Shown here: positions 7,364 through 15,422 of the stretch, one piece after another
How the letters are laid out: the number at the start of each line of letters is the position of its first letter
How positions within the stretch are numbered: position 1 is the stretch's first letter
DNA from: BM707 sp041592975
GTDB lineage: Bacteria; Desulfobacterota; Desulfuromonadia; Desulfuromonadales; UBA2294
Assembly (NCBI GenBank): GCA_041592975.1
Contig: JBFHOZ010000011.1
Location: 1 to 27,016, forward strand
DNA length: 27,016 nucleotides
Reading direction: 5' to 3'
Program-made: the position numbers and the translations under genes
The notes under the pieces: generated by a model
Told to the model about the DNA's origin: nothing
The model's database searches: none
Seen by the model: the letters and a program-made list of their open reading frames with translations, nothing else

Positions 7364-8332
7364 CTAGGCGGCGAGTTGCAGCAGCAAGACCTCGATGTTC
7401 AGCAGCGCGTTGACGTTCCTGTCGATGTTGCCGCGTCCGACACGGATCGCCTCGAGCTTTCTCAGCAGCGAGCTTGTATCCTCGCCGGCGGATACCCGCC
7501 GGATTTTCTCGATCAGGTCGGTGTTGATCAGTGCCGTTTCCGGACGTCCCTGCTGAAAGACCAGCAGGTCGCGGTAGAACGACTGCAGGATCTCGAACAG
7601 GTCGGGAAGCAGCTCCTTCTCGTCGGCCAGGGATTTCGCCAGCTCGAGCAGCGGCAGGACGCTCGCCCGGGAGAGGGCGGTGACACTCTTCAGTATCTCG
7701 CGACGTCTGTCGAGGTAGTAGCCGTGATCCCGTCCGAGGGCGCGCAGAAAGCTCCCCTCGGAGAGCGCGGCGAGCACGTGCGCCGAGCGGGGGTCGAGAC
7801 TGCGATGATTCTGCAGGGCCTCCTCGATCGCCTTCTGCGGCAGCCGTGAGAAGGGGAGTCTCTGGCAGCGGGAGCGGACCGTGACCAGCAGTGCTTCCGG
7901 CCGTGAGCTGAGCAGGATGATCAGGGTACTGCCGGTCGGCTCCTCGAGCGTCTTCAGAAGGGCGTTGGCGGCCGCGGGGTTCATCCGGTCGGCCTGGTCG
8001 ATCAGGCAGACCTTCCTTTTCGCCTCAAGCGGCCGGAAGGAGAGCTCCCGCTGCAGGGTCCGGATCTGCTCGATCTTGATCTGCTGCCCGTCCGGTTCGA
8101 AAAGGTGCAGATCCGGATGGTTGTGGTGGTCGACCTTGCGGCAGGGGGGGCATTCTCCGCAGCCGTTTCCGTTTTCGCAGAAGATGGCACGCACCAGGGC
8201 GAGCGCCATCAGCCGCTTGCCGATCCCCTCGGGCCCTTCGAAGAGGTAGGCGTGGGCCAGACGGCCGGAGGAGACGGCACGGCGCAAAATGTCCTTTTGC
8301 CGCTCATGGCCGATGATCTGGTCGTAGGTCAT
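7364..8332 (-). CDS. holB: DNA polymerase III subunit delta' (clamp loader)
   Basis: Clamp-loader subunit that helps load the beta sliding clamp during replication. It is a AAA+ family member of 322 residues, a normal length. Visible features are the opening IIGHERQKDILRRAV, a P-loop GPEGIGKR (33-40), four zinc-binding cysteines (C52, C58, C61, C64; CGECPPC) followed by HNHPDLH, the KVCLIDQADRM Walker B region, NALLKTLEEP, and the sensor/SRC motif RSRCQRLPF. Its ATG overlaps the tmk stop by four bases (ATGA), so the two are translationally coupled. The pairing of tmk with holB is common in bacteria. Confidence 0.93.
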   Translation of the reverse strand: MTYDQIIGHERQKDILRRAVSSGRLAHAYLFEGPEGIGKRLMALALVRAIFCENGNGCGECPPCRKVDHHNHPDLHLFEPDGQQIKIEQIRTLQRELSFRPLEAKRKVCLIDQADRMNPAAANALLKTLEEPTGSTLIILLSSRPEALLVTVRSRCQRLPFSRLPQKAIEEALQNHRSLDPRSAHVLAALSEGSFLRALGRDHGYYLDRRREILKSVTALSRASVLPLLELAKSLADEKELLPDLFEILQSFYRDLLVFQQGRPETALINTDLIEKIRRVSAGEDTSSLLRKLEAIRVGRGNIDRNVNALLNIEVLLLQLAA

Positions 8333-8979
8333 GCCGTCCGCCTGGCGTCGAGGAAATCCGCGACTTCCTTCCTGATGCGCTCGAAAACGTCCTCGATCGA
8401 GCCGCTGGCGTCGATTCTCCGAATCCGCTGAATCTTCTCCTCGAGGGCGAGGTAGCCGGCGCGGACCCGCTGATGAAAGGCCAGCTCCTCCTGCTCGAAG
8501 CGATCCTCGTTGGGGCCCTGCGCCCCGGCGTTCCGTGTCCGGGCCCTGCCGATGCCGGCCTCGGGGGGGAAATCGAGCAGCAGCGTCAGGTCGGGGGCGG
8601 TGTTCCGGGTGGCCAGGCGGTTCAGTTCCTCGATCAGTTCGGTCGACAGCCCCCTGCCGTAACCCTGGTAGGCGACCGTCGCGTCGATGAAGCGATCGCA
8701 GATGACGAGCCGGCCGGAATCGAGGGCCGGCTGAATAACCTGCGCCATGTGCTGCGCCCGGGCCGCGGCGTAGAGCAGCAGCTCCGTCCGCTCATCCATC
8801 CCCTCGTTGGCGGCATCGAGCAGGGTGCCGCGGATCTGGTCGGCGATCGGGCAGCCGCCCGGCTCGCGCGTGACCAGCGGGGTGGTGTCGCGATCCTCTT
8901 CAAGCCACCGTGCCAGCAGGGCGACCTGCGTCGATTTGCCCGACCCCTCGACCCCTTCAAAAGTGATAAAAGCAGACAT
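8329..8979 (-). CDS. tmk: Thymidylate kinase
   Basis: Phosphorylates dTMP to dTDP, an essential step of dTTP synthesis. From the ATG at 8979 the protein is 216 residues, usual for the family. It shows the P-loop FEGVEGSGKST (7-17), TREPGGCPIADQIR, the nucleotide-binding signature CDRFIDATVAYQGYGRGL, LLLDFPPEAG, and an Arg-containing lid segment (RARTRNAG...DRFEQE). The frame is open further upstream to an ATG at 9048. That ATG lies inside the -10 box of the predicted promoter, so the start at 8979 is preferred; an ATG at 9015 is also possible. The ribosome site before 8979 is weak. It is the first gene of the minus-strand housekeeping run and overlaps holB. Confidence 0.95.
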   Translation of the reverse strand: MSAFITFEGVEGSGKSTQVALLARWLEEDRDTTPLVTREPGGCPIADQIRGTLLDAANEGMDERTELLLYAAARAQHMAQVIQPALDSGRLVICDRFIDATVAYQGYGRGLSTELIEELNRLATRNTAPDLTLLLDFPPEAGIGRARTRNAGAQGPNEDRFEQEELAFHQRVRAGYLALEEKIQRIRRIDASGSIEDVFERIRKEVADFLDARRTA

Positions 8980-9046
8980 CTTTTTCGTGTACAGTCCCGG
9001 CAGGTTTTGCTTCATCCGGATGCAATTCCGAAGCAGTGAATAGGCC

Positions 9047-9075
9047 ATTATAAGGAGGGCTTATTGCCGAGGCAA
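9047..9075 (-). promoter_or_regulatory. Promoter for tmk-holB
   Basis: On the minus strand TTGCCT (9075-9070; 4 of 6 consensus bases) is followed after exactly 17 bases by a perfect TATAAT (9052-9047). The predicted start is near 9040, about 60 bases before the preferred tmk ATG. It is back to back with the rnc promoter on the other strand. Confidence 0.65.
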
Positions 9076-9105
9076 GGAGAAAGGGCGGTTGGCGAAAACC
9101 TTGTG

Positions 9106-9134
9106 TTGAACAATGGGGATCGCTTCAGTATACT
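9106..9134 (+). promoter_or_regulatory. Promoter for rnc-radical SAM-era
   Basis: TTGAAC (9106-9111; 4 of 6 consensus bases) and TATACT (9129-9134; 5 of 6) are separated by 17 bases. The predicted start near 9141 leaves a leader of only about 15 bases before the GTG of rnc. No other plus-strand promoter was seen between 8980 and 9157. Confidence 0.65.
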
Positions 9135-9156
9135 CTGACGGCATGAACGGTATCGC

Positions 9157-9879
9157 GTGTCGAAAAAGATGAGCAGCGCCGGGAAGCGCAGTGATCGGAT
9201 CGGTATCCTGCAGCAGGGGATCGGCTATTCTTTCAGGAATGTCGCCCTTCTTCGGGAAGCCCTGACCCACAAGTCGTTCGTGAACGAGAACCCGGGACAC
9301 ATGGTCGCCTGCAACGAACGGCTCGAGTTCCTGGGCGACGCCGTTCTCGACCTGGTGATCAGCCAGCGGGCATTCGCGGACTACCCCGAGCTCAACGAGG
9401 GGGAACTGACCCGCATCAGGGCCGAGCTGGTCCGCGAGAGGAACCTGGCCGAGGTCGCGCGAAGGATCGAGCTCGGCCCGTATCTGGAAATGGGGCGGGG
9501 GGAGCGGCGCAGCGGCGGCGAGGACAAGGACAGCCTGCTCGCCAACGCCGTCGAGGCCTTGTTCGGCGCGGTCTTCCTCGATGGCGGCTATGGCGCGGCC
9601 CAGGAGGTGATCGAGGTGATGTTTCTCAGGGAGATCCGCCTGGCTGCGAACAACGAATTCGACGTCGATTACAAGACGCGGCTGCAGGAGCTTTGCCAGC
9701 GCGTTCACCACCAGACGCCGGACTACGTCCTGGTTGACGAAAGCGGCCCCGACCACCAGCGGCACTATTCGGTCGAGGTCCGGCTCAAGGGGAGGCGGGT
9801 CGGCGCCGGCGAGGGGCGTTCGAAAAAACTGGCCGAACAGGATGCCGCCAAGGGAGCCCTGGAATCCCTCGAGGGGTGA
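9157..9879 (+). CDS. rnc: Ribonuclease III
   Basis: Double-strand-specific endoribonuclease that processes rRNA precursors and structured mRNAs. It has 240 residues with the usual two domains. The catalytic domain (about 16-150) holds the signature NERLEFLGDAV (53-63) with acidic residues E54, E57 and D61, and E133 in ANAVEALFG. A C-terminal double-stranded RNA-binding domain (about 168-238) ends GRSKKLAEQDAAKGALE. The position equivalent to the metal-ligand Asp114 of the E. coli enzyme appears to be Asn (N130), a substitution I believe is found in other bacterial members. The start is a GTG at 9157 without a strong ribosome site, or an ATG four codons later at 9169. It heads a run with the radical SAM gene and era; rnc-era linkage is widespread. 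Confidence 0.96.
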   Translation: MSKKMSSAGKRSDRIGILQQGIGYSFRNVALLREALTHKSFVNENPGHMVACNERLEFLGDAVLDLVISQRAFADYPELNEGELTRIRAELVRERNLAEVARRIELGPYLEMGRGERRSGGEDKDSLLANAVEALFGAVFLDGGYGAAQEVIEVMFLREIRLAANNEFDVDYKTRLQELCQRVHHQTPDYVLVDESGPDHQRHYSVEVRLKGRRVGAGEGRSKKLAEQDAAKGALESLEG

Positions 9880-9882
9880 GCG

Positions 9883-10902
9883 ATGAAGATCCTGCCAGTC
9901 TTTATCCCGCATGCCGGGTGCGCGCATGCCTGCATTTTTTGTGACCAGGCCAGCACCGGCGGCTCGGCGGCGGTTCCCACCCCGGCGGAGGTCGGCCGTC
10001 AAGTGGAGAGCGCCCTCCGCTCCGGGGCGACGGACGAGGTCGCCTTTTACGGCGGCTCGTTCACCGCACTTCCCGTCGGCCGTCAGCAGGAATATCTTGC
10101 CTCTCTTCAGCCTTTTCTGCGGCAGGGGCTGTTCCGGGGGATCCGTCTCTCGACCAGGCCGGACGCCGTCGATGGGCGGATCGTCGAGAGGCTGCTCGCC
10201 GCGGGCGTGACGACGGTCGAGCTGGGTTGCCAGTCCTTCTGTGACGCGGTTCTTTCTGCGGCCGGGCGCGGCCACGATTCGCGAGATGCCGTGCGGTCGG
10301 CGGCGCTGCTGCGAGCGGCCGGGGTCCGGCTCGGCATCCAGCTGATGCCCGGTCTGCCCGGAGGCGATTGCCGCGAAGCGCTTGCGTCGCTCAATCGGGC
10401 CCTGGAGCTCAGGCCCGATTTTCTGCGCGTCTATCCGGCCGTCGTCATTGCCGGAACGGGACTGGAGAGGTTGTGGCGAAACGGCGAATATGCGCCGCTC
10501 TCCCTCGACGATGCCGTCGAGCTCTGCGCCGACATGGAGGTTGCCAGCCGCAACCGGGGGGTGCCGGTCATCCGCTACGGCCTCCAGGCGAACGACGCCT
10601 TGTCGGGCGGCAGGGTGCTTGCCGGCCCGTATCATCCGGCATTCGGCCAGATGGTCAAATCGAGGCTCTGGCGCCGGGCGATGGCGCGGCTGCTGCCGTG
10701 TCCGCAAGGCGCGTTCGGCGTGCACCCTGCGGAGCTGTCCGATGCGATCGGTCACCGGCGGGAGAACCTTCTCCATTTCAACGCCGCCCATTCTCCGGTC
10801 CGCATCGGGTCGTCCCCCGGTGTCAGGAAGGGGTGCCTCGCCGCCGGCCGGGACGTTTACGAATTGGATGCCCTCCTGCGGGCGGAAGGAGACGGGAAGT
10901 AG
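9883..10902 (+). CDS. Radical SAM protein (Elp3-like core) between rnc and era
   Basis: A 339-residue radical SAM enzyme of unknown substrate. The 4Fe-4S motif C13-x3-C17-x2-C20 (CAHACIFC) lies at the N-terminus. It is followed by the SAM-binding AFYGGSFTALP, a strand-rich barrel with LSTRPDAVDG and VELGCQSFCDAVL, GIQLMPGLPGG, and LRVYPAVVIAGTGLE. This pattern matches Elp3/YhcC-like radical SAM proteins with a short C-terminal Radical_SAM_C-type extension. No acetyltransferase domain is present, so it is not full Elp3. It starts three bases after the rnc stop and ends two bases before the era ATG, so it is clearly part of that operon. A role in RNA or ribosome modification would fit the neighbours but is only inferred. 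Confidence 0.9.
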   Translation: MKILPVFIPHAGCAHACIFCDQASTGGSAAVPTPAEVGRQVESALRSGATDEVAFYGGSFTALPVGRQQEYLASLQPFLRQGLFRGIRLSTRPDAVDGRIVERLLAAGVTTVELGCQSFCDAVLSAAGRGHDSRDAVRSAALLRAAGVRLGIQLMPGLPGGDCREALASLNRALELRPDFLRVYPAVVIAGTGLERLWRNGEYAPLSLDDAVELCADMEVASRNRGVPVIRYGLQANDALSGGRVLAGPYHPAFGQMVKSRLWRRAMARLLPCPQGAFGVHPAELSDAIGHRRENLLHFNAAHSPVRIGSSPGVRKGCLAAGRDVYELDALLRAEGDGK

Positions 10903-10904
10903 TC

Positions 10905-11804
10905 ATGCCGTCCGAAAATGATTTCAGGTCGGGATTCGTCTCGATCGTCGGCCGTCCGAACGTCGGCAAGTCGACCCTGCTGAACCGTCTTCTCGGCCAG
11001 AAGATCGCCATCACCAGCGACAAGCCGCAGACGACCCGCAACCGGATACTCGGCATTCATACCTGCGCCGAAGGGCAGGTGCTGTTTCTCGACACCCCCG
11101 GCATTCATCGCCCGCAGGGGAGGCTGAACCGCTACATGGTCGACCAGGCTCTCGACGCCTGCAGCGGCGTCGACCTGGTCTACTTCCTGATCGAGGCGAC
11201 CGACCGGCCGGGAGGGGGCGACCGCTTCGTTCTCGATGTGCTCCGGCAGAGTGGCGCGAACGTCTTTCTCGTGATCAACAAGACGGACCGGGTCAGGCCG
11301 GAGCAGCTGCTGCCGCTGATCGAGCATTACGCTCAACAGCACGACTTCGCGGAAGTGTTTCCGATATCGGCGCTGACCGGGGACGGGGTCGACAAGATGC
11401 TCGAGGCGACACTGACCTGTCTCCCCGAGGGGCCGCTCTACTATCCTGAAGATATGATCACCGATCTGCCGGAGCGCTTCATCGTCGCCGAGATGGTCAG
11501 GGAGCAGCTCCTCCGCCAGACCCGTGACGAGATCCCCTACGGCGTCGCCGTGGAGGTCGAGAGCTTCGAGGAGAAGCAGGAGAAGGGGGTCGTCGTCATC
11601 GCCGCGGTTATCCACGTCGAAAGGGACGCCCACAAGAGGATCGTCCTCGGCAAGGGGGGGAGCCGGATCCGGGCGATCGGCGCGGGCGCCCGCAAGGAGA
11701 TCGAGGCGTTTCTCGGCAGCCGCGTCTTCCTCGAGCTTTTCGTGCACGTGCAGAAAAACTGGACCGACTCGGACCGGGAGCTCCGACGGTTCGGTTACGA
11801 ATGA
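10905..11804 (+). CDS. era: GTPase Era
   Basis: Ribosome-assembly GTPase that binds the 3' end of 16S rRNA and links 30S maturation to growth. It has 299 residues, the standard length. The GTPase domain shows G1 GRPNVGKS (16-23), DTPG (63-66), NKTD (125-128) and SAL. The C-terminal KH domain shows the GKGGSRIRAIG loop and ends FVHVQKNWTDSDRELRRFGYE. The ATG at 10905 was chosen because it starts just before the G domain and two bases after the upstream stop; the open frame extends further upstream without further homology. It is followed after 31 bases by der. Confidence 0.97.
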   Translation: MPSENDFRSGFVSIVGRPNVGKSTLLNRLLGQKIAITSDKPQTTRNRILGIHTCAEGQVLFLDTPGIHRPQGRLNRYMVDQALDACSGVDLVYFLIEATDRPGGGDRFVLDVLRQSGANVFLVINKTDRVRPEQLLPLIEHYAQQHDFAEVFPISALTGDGVDKMLEATLTCLPEGPLYYPEDMITDLPERFIVAEMVREQLLRQTRDEIPYGVAVEVESFEEKQEKGVVVIAAVIHVERDAHKRIVLGKGGSRIRAIGAGARKEIEAFLGSRVFLELFVHVQKNWTDSDRELRRFGYE

Positions 11805-11835
11805 TTGTCACAGGACCACTGGAAGTCAGGACGCC

Positions 11836-13155
11836 ATGATTCCTCTCGTTGCCATAGTCGGCCGCCCCAATGTCGGCAAGTCGACCCTTTTCAATCGCAT
11901 TCTCGGCGAACGGCGCGCCATCGTCGAGGACATCCCCGGGGTGACTCGCGACCGGAACTACGCCGATGTGACCCGCTTCAGCCGGCCCTTCACCCTGATC
12001 GACACGGGTGGCTTCGAGCCGGTCAGCGAGGATCGCCTGCTGGTCCAGATGCGTGAACAGTCCCAGCTGGCGATGGAGGAGGCCGACCTGATCCTGTTCG
12101 TCATGGATGGCCGGGACGGGGTGACCCCCTCGGATGTCGAGGTCATCAACATGCTGCGTCGGGTCGACAAGCCGGTGCTTTACGTGGTGAACAAGATCGA
12201 CGGCGATCGCCAGGAGGGGCTGGTGACCGAGTTCTTCGAGACCGGCGCCGATCGTCTCTTCCCGCTGTCGGCCGAGCACGGGCGCGGGGTTCACGACCTG
12301 ATGGAGCATCTCGTCGAACTGCTTCCCGAAAGCGCGGCCCAGCAGGAGGTGGAGGGGGAGACGCGCCTGGCGATTATCGGCCGGCCGAACGTTGGCAAGT
12401 CGTCGCTGGTCAACAAGCTGCTCGGCAGGGAGCGGGTGGTCGCCAACCCGGTTGCCGGTACCACCCGCGACAGCATCGATTCGGTGTTCACCTACAACAG
12501 GAAGAGATATGTCCTGATCGATACCGCCGGGATCCGCCGCAAGGGGAAGGTGAGCCAGAAGCTCGAGAAGTTCAGCGTCGTTCAGGCCCTCAAGGCGATG
12601 GACCGGGCCCATGTCGTGCTGGCGGTGGTCGACGCCTCGCAGGGCATCTCCGAGCAGGATCTGACGGTCGCCGGCTATGCTTTCGAGAAAGGGCGGGCCG
12701 TCATCCTCGTTGTCAACAAGTGGGATCTGGTCGAGAAGGACGATTCGACCATGGGGCGCTTCGTCAAGGATCTGCGCTACCGCTTCAAGTTTCTCGGGGA
12801 GGTGCCGATCCTGTTTGTTTCGGCCCTGACCGGCCAGCGGGTTGCGCGGATCATGCAGGAGGTCGAGGAGGTCGCCGGCGAGTTCAACCGGAAGGTCCCG
12901 ACTTCGGCCCTGAACAAGGTTCTCCAGGAGGCGGTGGAGGCCCATCCGCCGGCGATGTATCGCGGCAAGCGGCTCAAGTTCTTCTACATCACCCAGACGG
13001 CCGTGCGCCCTCCGACATTCGTCATTTTTGTCAACGTCGCGGAGGGGGTACACTTCTCCTACCAGCGTTACATCAACAACAAAATCCGGGAGACGTTCGG
13101 TTTTACCGGAGTCCCCTTCAGGGTGCAATACCGGGACCGTGAAAGGGCGGGTTAA
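11836..13155 (+). CDS. der: Ribosome biogenesis GTPase Der (EngA)
   Basis: Essential GTPase for 50S subunit assembly, with two tandem GTPase domains. The 439 residues show GRPNVGKS at 9-16 and again at 182-189, DTGGF and DTAGIRRKGK switch motifs, two NKxD motifs (NKID and NKWD), and a C-terminal KH-like domain (about 350-439). It ends with the family-typical FVNVAEGVHFSYQRYINNKIRETFGFTGVP region. The ATG at 11836 begins directly at the first G domain (MIPLVAIVGRPN), with CAGGA upstream. The longer open frame upstream overlaps era and is rejected. It is probably co-transcribed with era. No clear intrinsic terminator separates it from the chemotaxis operon promoter 24 bases downstream. Confidence 0.97.
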   Translation: MIPLVAIVGRPNVGKSTLFNRILGERRAIVEDIPGVTRDRNYADVTRFSRPFTLIDTGGFEPVSEDRLLVQMREQSQLAMEEADLILFVMDGRDGVTPSDVEVINMLRRVDKPVLYVVNKIDGDRQEGLVTEFFETGADRLFPLSAEHGRGVHDLMEHLVELLPESAAQQEVEGETRLAIIGRPNVGKSSLVNKLLGRERVVANPVAGTTRDSIDSVFTYNRKRYVLIDTAGIRRKGKVSQKLEKFSVVQALKAMDRAHVVLAVVDASQGISEQDLTVAGYAFEKGRAVILVVNKWDLVEKDDSTMGRFVKDLRYRFKFLGEVPILFVSALTGQRVARIMQEVEEVAGEFNRKVPTSALNKVLQEAVEAHPPAMYRGKRLKFFYITQTAVRPPTFVIFVNVAEGVHFSYQRYINNKIRETFGFTGVPFRVQYRDRERAG

Positions 13156-13178
13156 TTTGCTTTACTTGCACCGCTTGC

Positions 13179-13187
13179 TGTTATAAT
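13179..13187 (+). promoter_or_regulatory. Extended -10 promoter of the chemotaxis operon
   Basis: TG-T-TATAAT is a perfect -10 (13182-13187) preceded by the extended TGn motif. Possible -35 elements are poor: TTTACT at 15-base spacing or TTGCTT at 19. The predicted start is near 13194, giving a leader of about 70 bases before the ATG at 13264. The stretch is AT-rich relative to its surroundings. Confidence 0.6.
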
Positions 13188-13207
13188 ATGTTTTCTTGTT
13201 TAATATT

Positions 13208-13246
13208 CGCCTCTTAGGCGCTGTTCTCCCCCTCTAATCGAGGGGG
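13208..13246 (+). other. Two hairpins in the chemotaxis operon leader
   Basis: The first hairpin is CGCCT-CTT-AGGCG (13208-13220). The second is CCCCCTC-TAATC-GAGGGGG (13228-13246), a seven-pair GC-rich stem with a five-base loop. It ends seven bases before the AGGAG ribosome site (13254-13258). No U-run follows either stem, so they are not obvious terminators. Translational control, transcript stability or mild attenuation of read-through from der are possible roles. Confidence 0.5.
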
Positions 13247-13263
13247 CGTCTTCAGGAGTGAAA

Positions 13264-15012
13264 ATGAGTCTGGTCGGAAACCTCGAGGATCTCGGTCTGG
13301 GTGAAATACTGCAGATCGTCAGCCTCAGCCGCAAATCGGGTGTTCTAACCCTGGAAAGCCTCGGCCGCGAGGGGAAGGTTACCTTCCTTGAGGGTCAGGT
13401 CATCCGTGCGACGACCAGCTCCAGCAAGATCAACCTCGGCGACATGCTGGTCAAGCACAAGCTGGTTGACCTCGAGACGCTGAAGAAGGCGCTCTTCATC
13501 CAACGAAATTCCGACTCGCCCCCCCGCATCGGTCAGATTCTTTCGGAGAAATTCGGCGTCCCCCTGGAGAAGATCGAGGAGGTCGCCAAGGAGCAGATCG
13601 AAAAGATCGTCTATGGCTTTTTCGCCTGGGGGGAGGGGACCTTCTCCTTCGAACTCGGCGAGCCGGGTGAGCTGGCATCCGGAAGCGTCAATCCCCTCCA
13701 GCTGATGCTCGACCAGGGGTTGAACCCGCAATGGCTGGCCATGGAGGGGAGCCGCATCCTCGACGAGAGGAAACATCGTGGCGAATCGATCGAGGAGGAA
13801 GACGAGGAGCCGATTGTCGATCTGGTCGAGCTTCTCGGTGAGGAACTGGCCGACGAGATCGCCGGCTCCGAAGCGAGACCGGCCAGCGCCGCCGCGGCCA
13901 CCGACGAAACGGTTGGCGGCAGGGCGGCGGCGACCGGCGAGGCGGCGCCCGGTCCGCCGCTGTTTCTGGTCGATGACGATCAGCTGACGGCCCAGGTCAT
14001 CGCCCGTCAGCTGCGGGAGCTGAACCTTGCGGTGAGCGTTTTCACGTTGTCGAAGGATTTTCTCAAGGCGGTCGATGCGGCGGTCGCCGCGGGACAGGAG
14101 CCGTTGCTTCTGGTCGACCTCGTCATGCCGAAGCTGGACGGTAGCGGGATATCGGGCGGGGTCGAGGTCGCCCGGATGCTCAAAGAGAAGTATCCGGATC
14201 TCGTGCTGATGCTGATGTCCGACCAGATAACCCCCGAGTTGGAGACGAAACTGAGGCCGCTCAACCTCGCCGCCCTTCTGGTCAAGCCGAAAAAGAACCT
14301 CCTCTCCGCCGACAAGGGGAAGCAGATCCTGGCCGACATGATGATGCAGATCGGCCAGTTCGTCGATCCGGCGGCCGCAGGGGCCCGGACCCACGCCGAG
14401 GCGCGGGAGCTGGGGATCAATTTCGGTGCCGAACTCCTCAAGGAGGTTAACGACGTCGAACTCCAGGCCAAGCCGACACGCATCGAGCCAACCCCGGGCA
14501 TACATCTCCTCGGAGGTATGCTGCAGGAGCTCAATAATCCGTCCCTTGGCGGCGGCATCATCCTGCTGGTCCTCCGTTTTGCCAGCGAACTGATGAACCG
14601 CGCCGTCATCTTCTTCGTCAAGGGGGATGAAATCGTCGGCCTCGGTCAATTCGGCATCCAGGTTGGAAGCGGTAGCGCCGATAACCATGTCCGGCAGATC
14701 AAGCTGCCGGCCAGGGCCGAGTCCGTCCTGGCCCGGGCGCTTGCCGACCCGACTCCGAAGCACACGGTCTTCAGCAGCAGCGAGTGGGATCAGTACCTGA
14801 TCGACCAGCTCGGCGGCCGCCGTCCGAAAGATGTGTTCGTCGGGCCGATCATGAGCGAGGGGAGCGCTGTTGCGATCATCTACGGTGACAACCTGCCTGA
14901 ACAGAAAGAGGTCGGTGACACCGAGTCGTTTGAAATATTCCTGTCGCAGGCAGGGATGGCCATGGAGAGGGCCTTGCTGGAGCGGCGCCTGAAGGGGGGG
15001 CAGGCCGTATAA
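13264..15012 (+). CDS. DUF4388 (PATAN) - receiver - GAF-like regulatory protein
   Basis: First gene of the chemosensory operon, 582 residues. Residues 1 to about 135 are a DUF4388/PATAN-type domain (GNLEDLGLGEILQIVSLSRK, SGVLTLES, KVTFLEGQVIRA). An acidic, Ala-rich linker covers about 170-230. A receiver domain (about 231-365) has acid pocket D237-D239, phospho-acceptor D285 (LLLVDLVMPKLDG), S319 and K341, so it should be phosphorylatable. A C-terminal GAF-like part covers about 400-575 (RAVIFFVKGDEIVGLGQFG, ...SQAGMAMERALLERRL). It probably receives phosphate from the CheA encoded downstream and acts through protein contacts; no DNA-binding domain is visible. The ATG at 13264 has AGGAG at five bases; the GTG two codons earlier overlaps that ribosome site and is rejected. 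Confidence 0.87.
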   Translation: MSLVGNLEDLGLGEILQIVSLSRKSGVLTLESLGREGKVTFLEGQVIRATTSSSKINLGDMLVKHKLVDLETLKKALFIQRNSDSPPRIGQILSEKFGVPLEKIEEVAKEQIEKIVYGFFAWGEGTFSFELGEPGELASGSVNPLQLMLDQGLNPQWLAMEGSRILDERKHRGESIEEEDEEPIVDLVELLGEELADEIAGSEARPASAAAATDETVGGRAAATGEAAPGPPLFLVDDDQLTAQVIARQLRELNLAVSVFTLSKDFLKAVDAAVAAGQEPLLLVDLVMPKLDGSGISGGVEVARMLKEKYPDLVLMLMSDQITPELETKLRPLNLAALLVKPKKNLLSADKGKQILADMMMQIGQFVDPAAAGARTHAEARELGINFGAELLKEVNDVELQAKPTRIEPTPGIHLLGGMLQELNNPSLGGGIILLVLRFASELMNRAVIFFVKGDEIVGLGQFGIQVGSGSADNHVRQIKLPARAESVLARALADPTPKHTVFSSSEWDQYLIDQLGGRRPKDVFVGPIMSEGSAVAIIYGDNLPEQKEVGDTESFEIFLSQAGMAMERALLERRLKGGQAV

Positions 15013-15044
15013 ATGATCGGTTCAATGCAATGGAGACGGGAGCG

Positions 15045-15413
15045 GTGCCGAAAAAGATTCTGATAGCTGAGGATTCCCAGACGATGAGGTCGCTGATCGC
15101 TTCGACGATCTCGGTGATGGGCGATTACGAACTGATCGAAGCCGCCAACGGTTTCGAGGCCTTGCGTATTCTGCCGCGGGAAAAGGTCGATCTTGTCATC
15201 ACCGACATCAACATGCCCGACATCAACGGGCTCGAGCTGATCAGTTTCATCAAGAACAATCCGAACTACAAGGATACACCTCTCTTCATTATCAGCACGG
15301 AGGGGAGCGATAAGGACCGTGAAAAAGGGTTGTCGCTCGGGGCTGATGCCTACCTGGTAAAGCCGTTCAATCCCGAGGAATTGCAAGCGCTTATCCGGCG
15401 GTATCTCGTTTAG
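15045..15413 (+). CDS. cheY: CheY-like single-domain response regulator
   Basis: Stand-alone receiver of 122 residues, beginning MPKKILIAEDSQTMRSL. The acid pair is E9/D10, the phospho-acceptor D54 (DLVITDINMPDING), followed by S84 (FIISTEG) and K106 (YLVKPF). It lies directly upstream of cheA and is the likely primary phospho-acceptor of that kinase. The GTG at 15045 is preferred because GGAG lies nine bases upstream and translation then starts at the first receiver strand. An ATG at 15030 would add METGA and lacks a ribosome site. Its alpha4 region (NNPNYKD, TEGSDKDREKGLSLGA) is strikingly like that of the receiver gene at 25905, so the two are close paralogues. Confidence 0.93.
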   Translation: MPKKILIAEDSQTMRSLIASTISVMGDYELIEAANGFEALRILPREKVDLVITDINMPDINGLELISFIKNNPNYKDTPLFIISTEGSDKDREKGLSLGADAYLVKPFNPEELQALIRRYLV

Positions 15414-15422
15414 GAGGCCACA

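Noticed and set aside
8980..9048. Longer tmk start adding 23 residues
   Set aside because: The ATG at 9048 lies within the -10 of the minus-strand promoter, and the added residues have no family similarity.
10368..10904. Upstream extension of the era frame
   Set aside because: It overlaps the radical SAM gene in another frame. Era has its normal N-terminus at the ATG at 10905.
11524..11835. Upstream extension of the der frame
   Set aside because: It overlaps the era 3' end with low-complexity Arg/Ser sequence. Der normally starts at MIPLVAIVGRPN.
13166..13181. Possible sigma54 promoter (TTGCAC then TTGCT) before the che operon
   Set aside because: The required GG at -24 is missing and the GG-N10-GC spacing is not met. 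An extended -10 TGTTATAAT directly downstream explains the region better.
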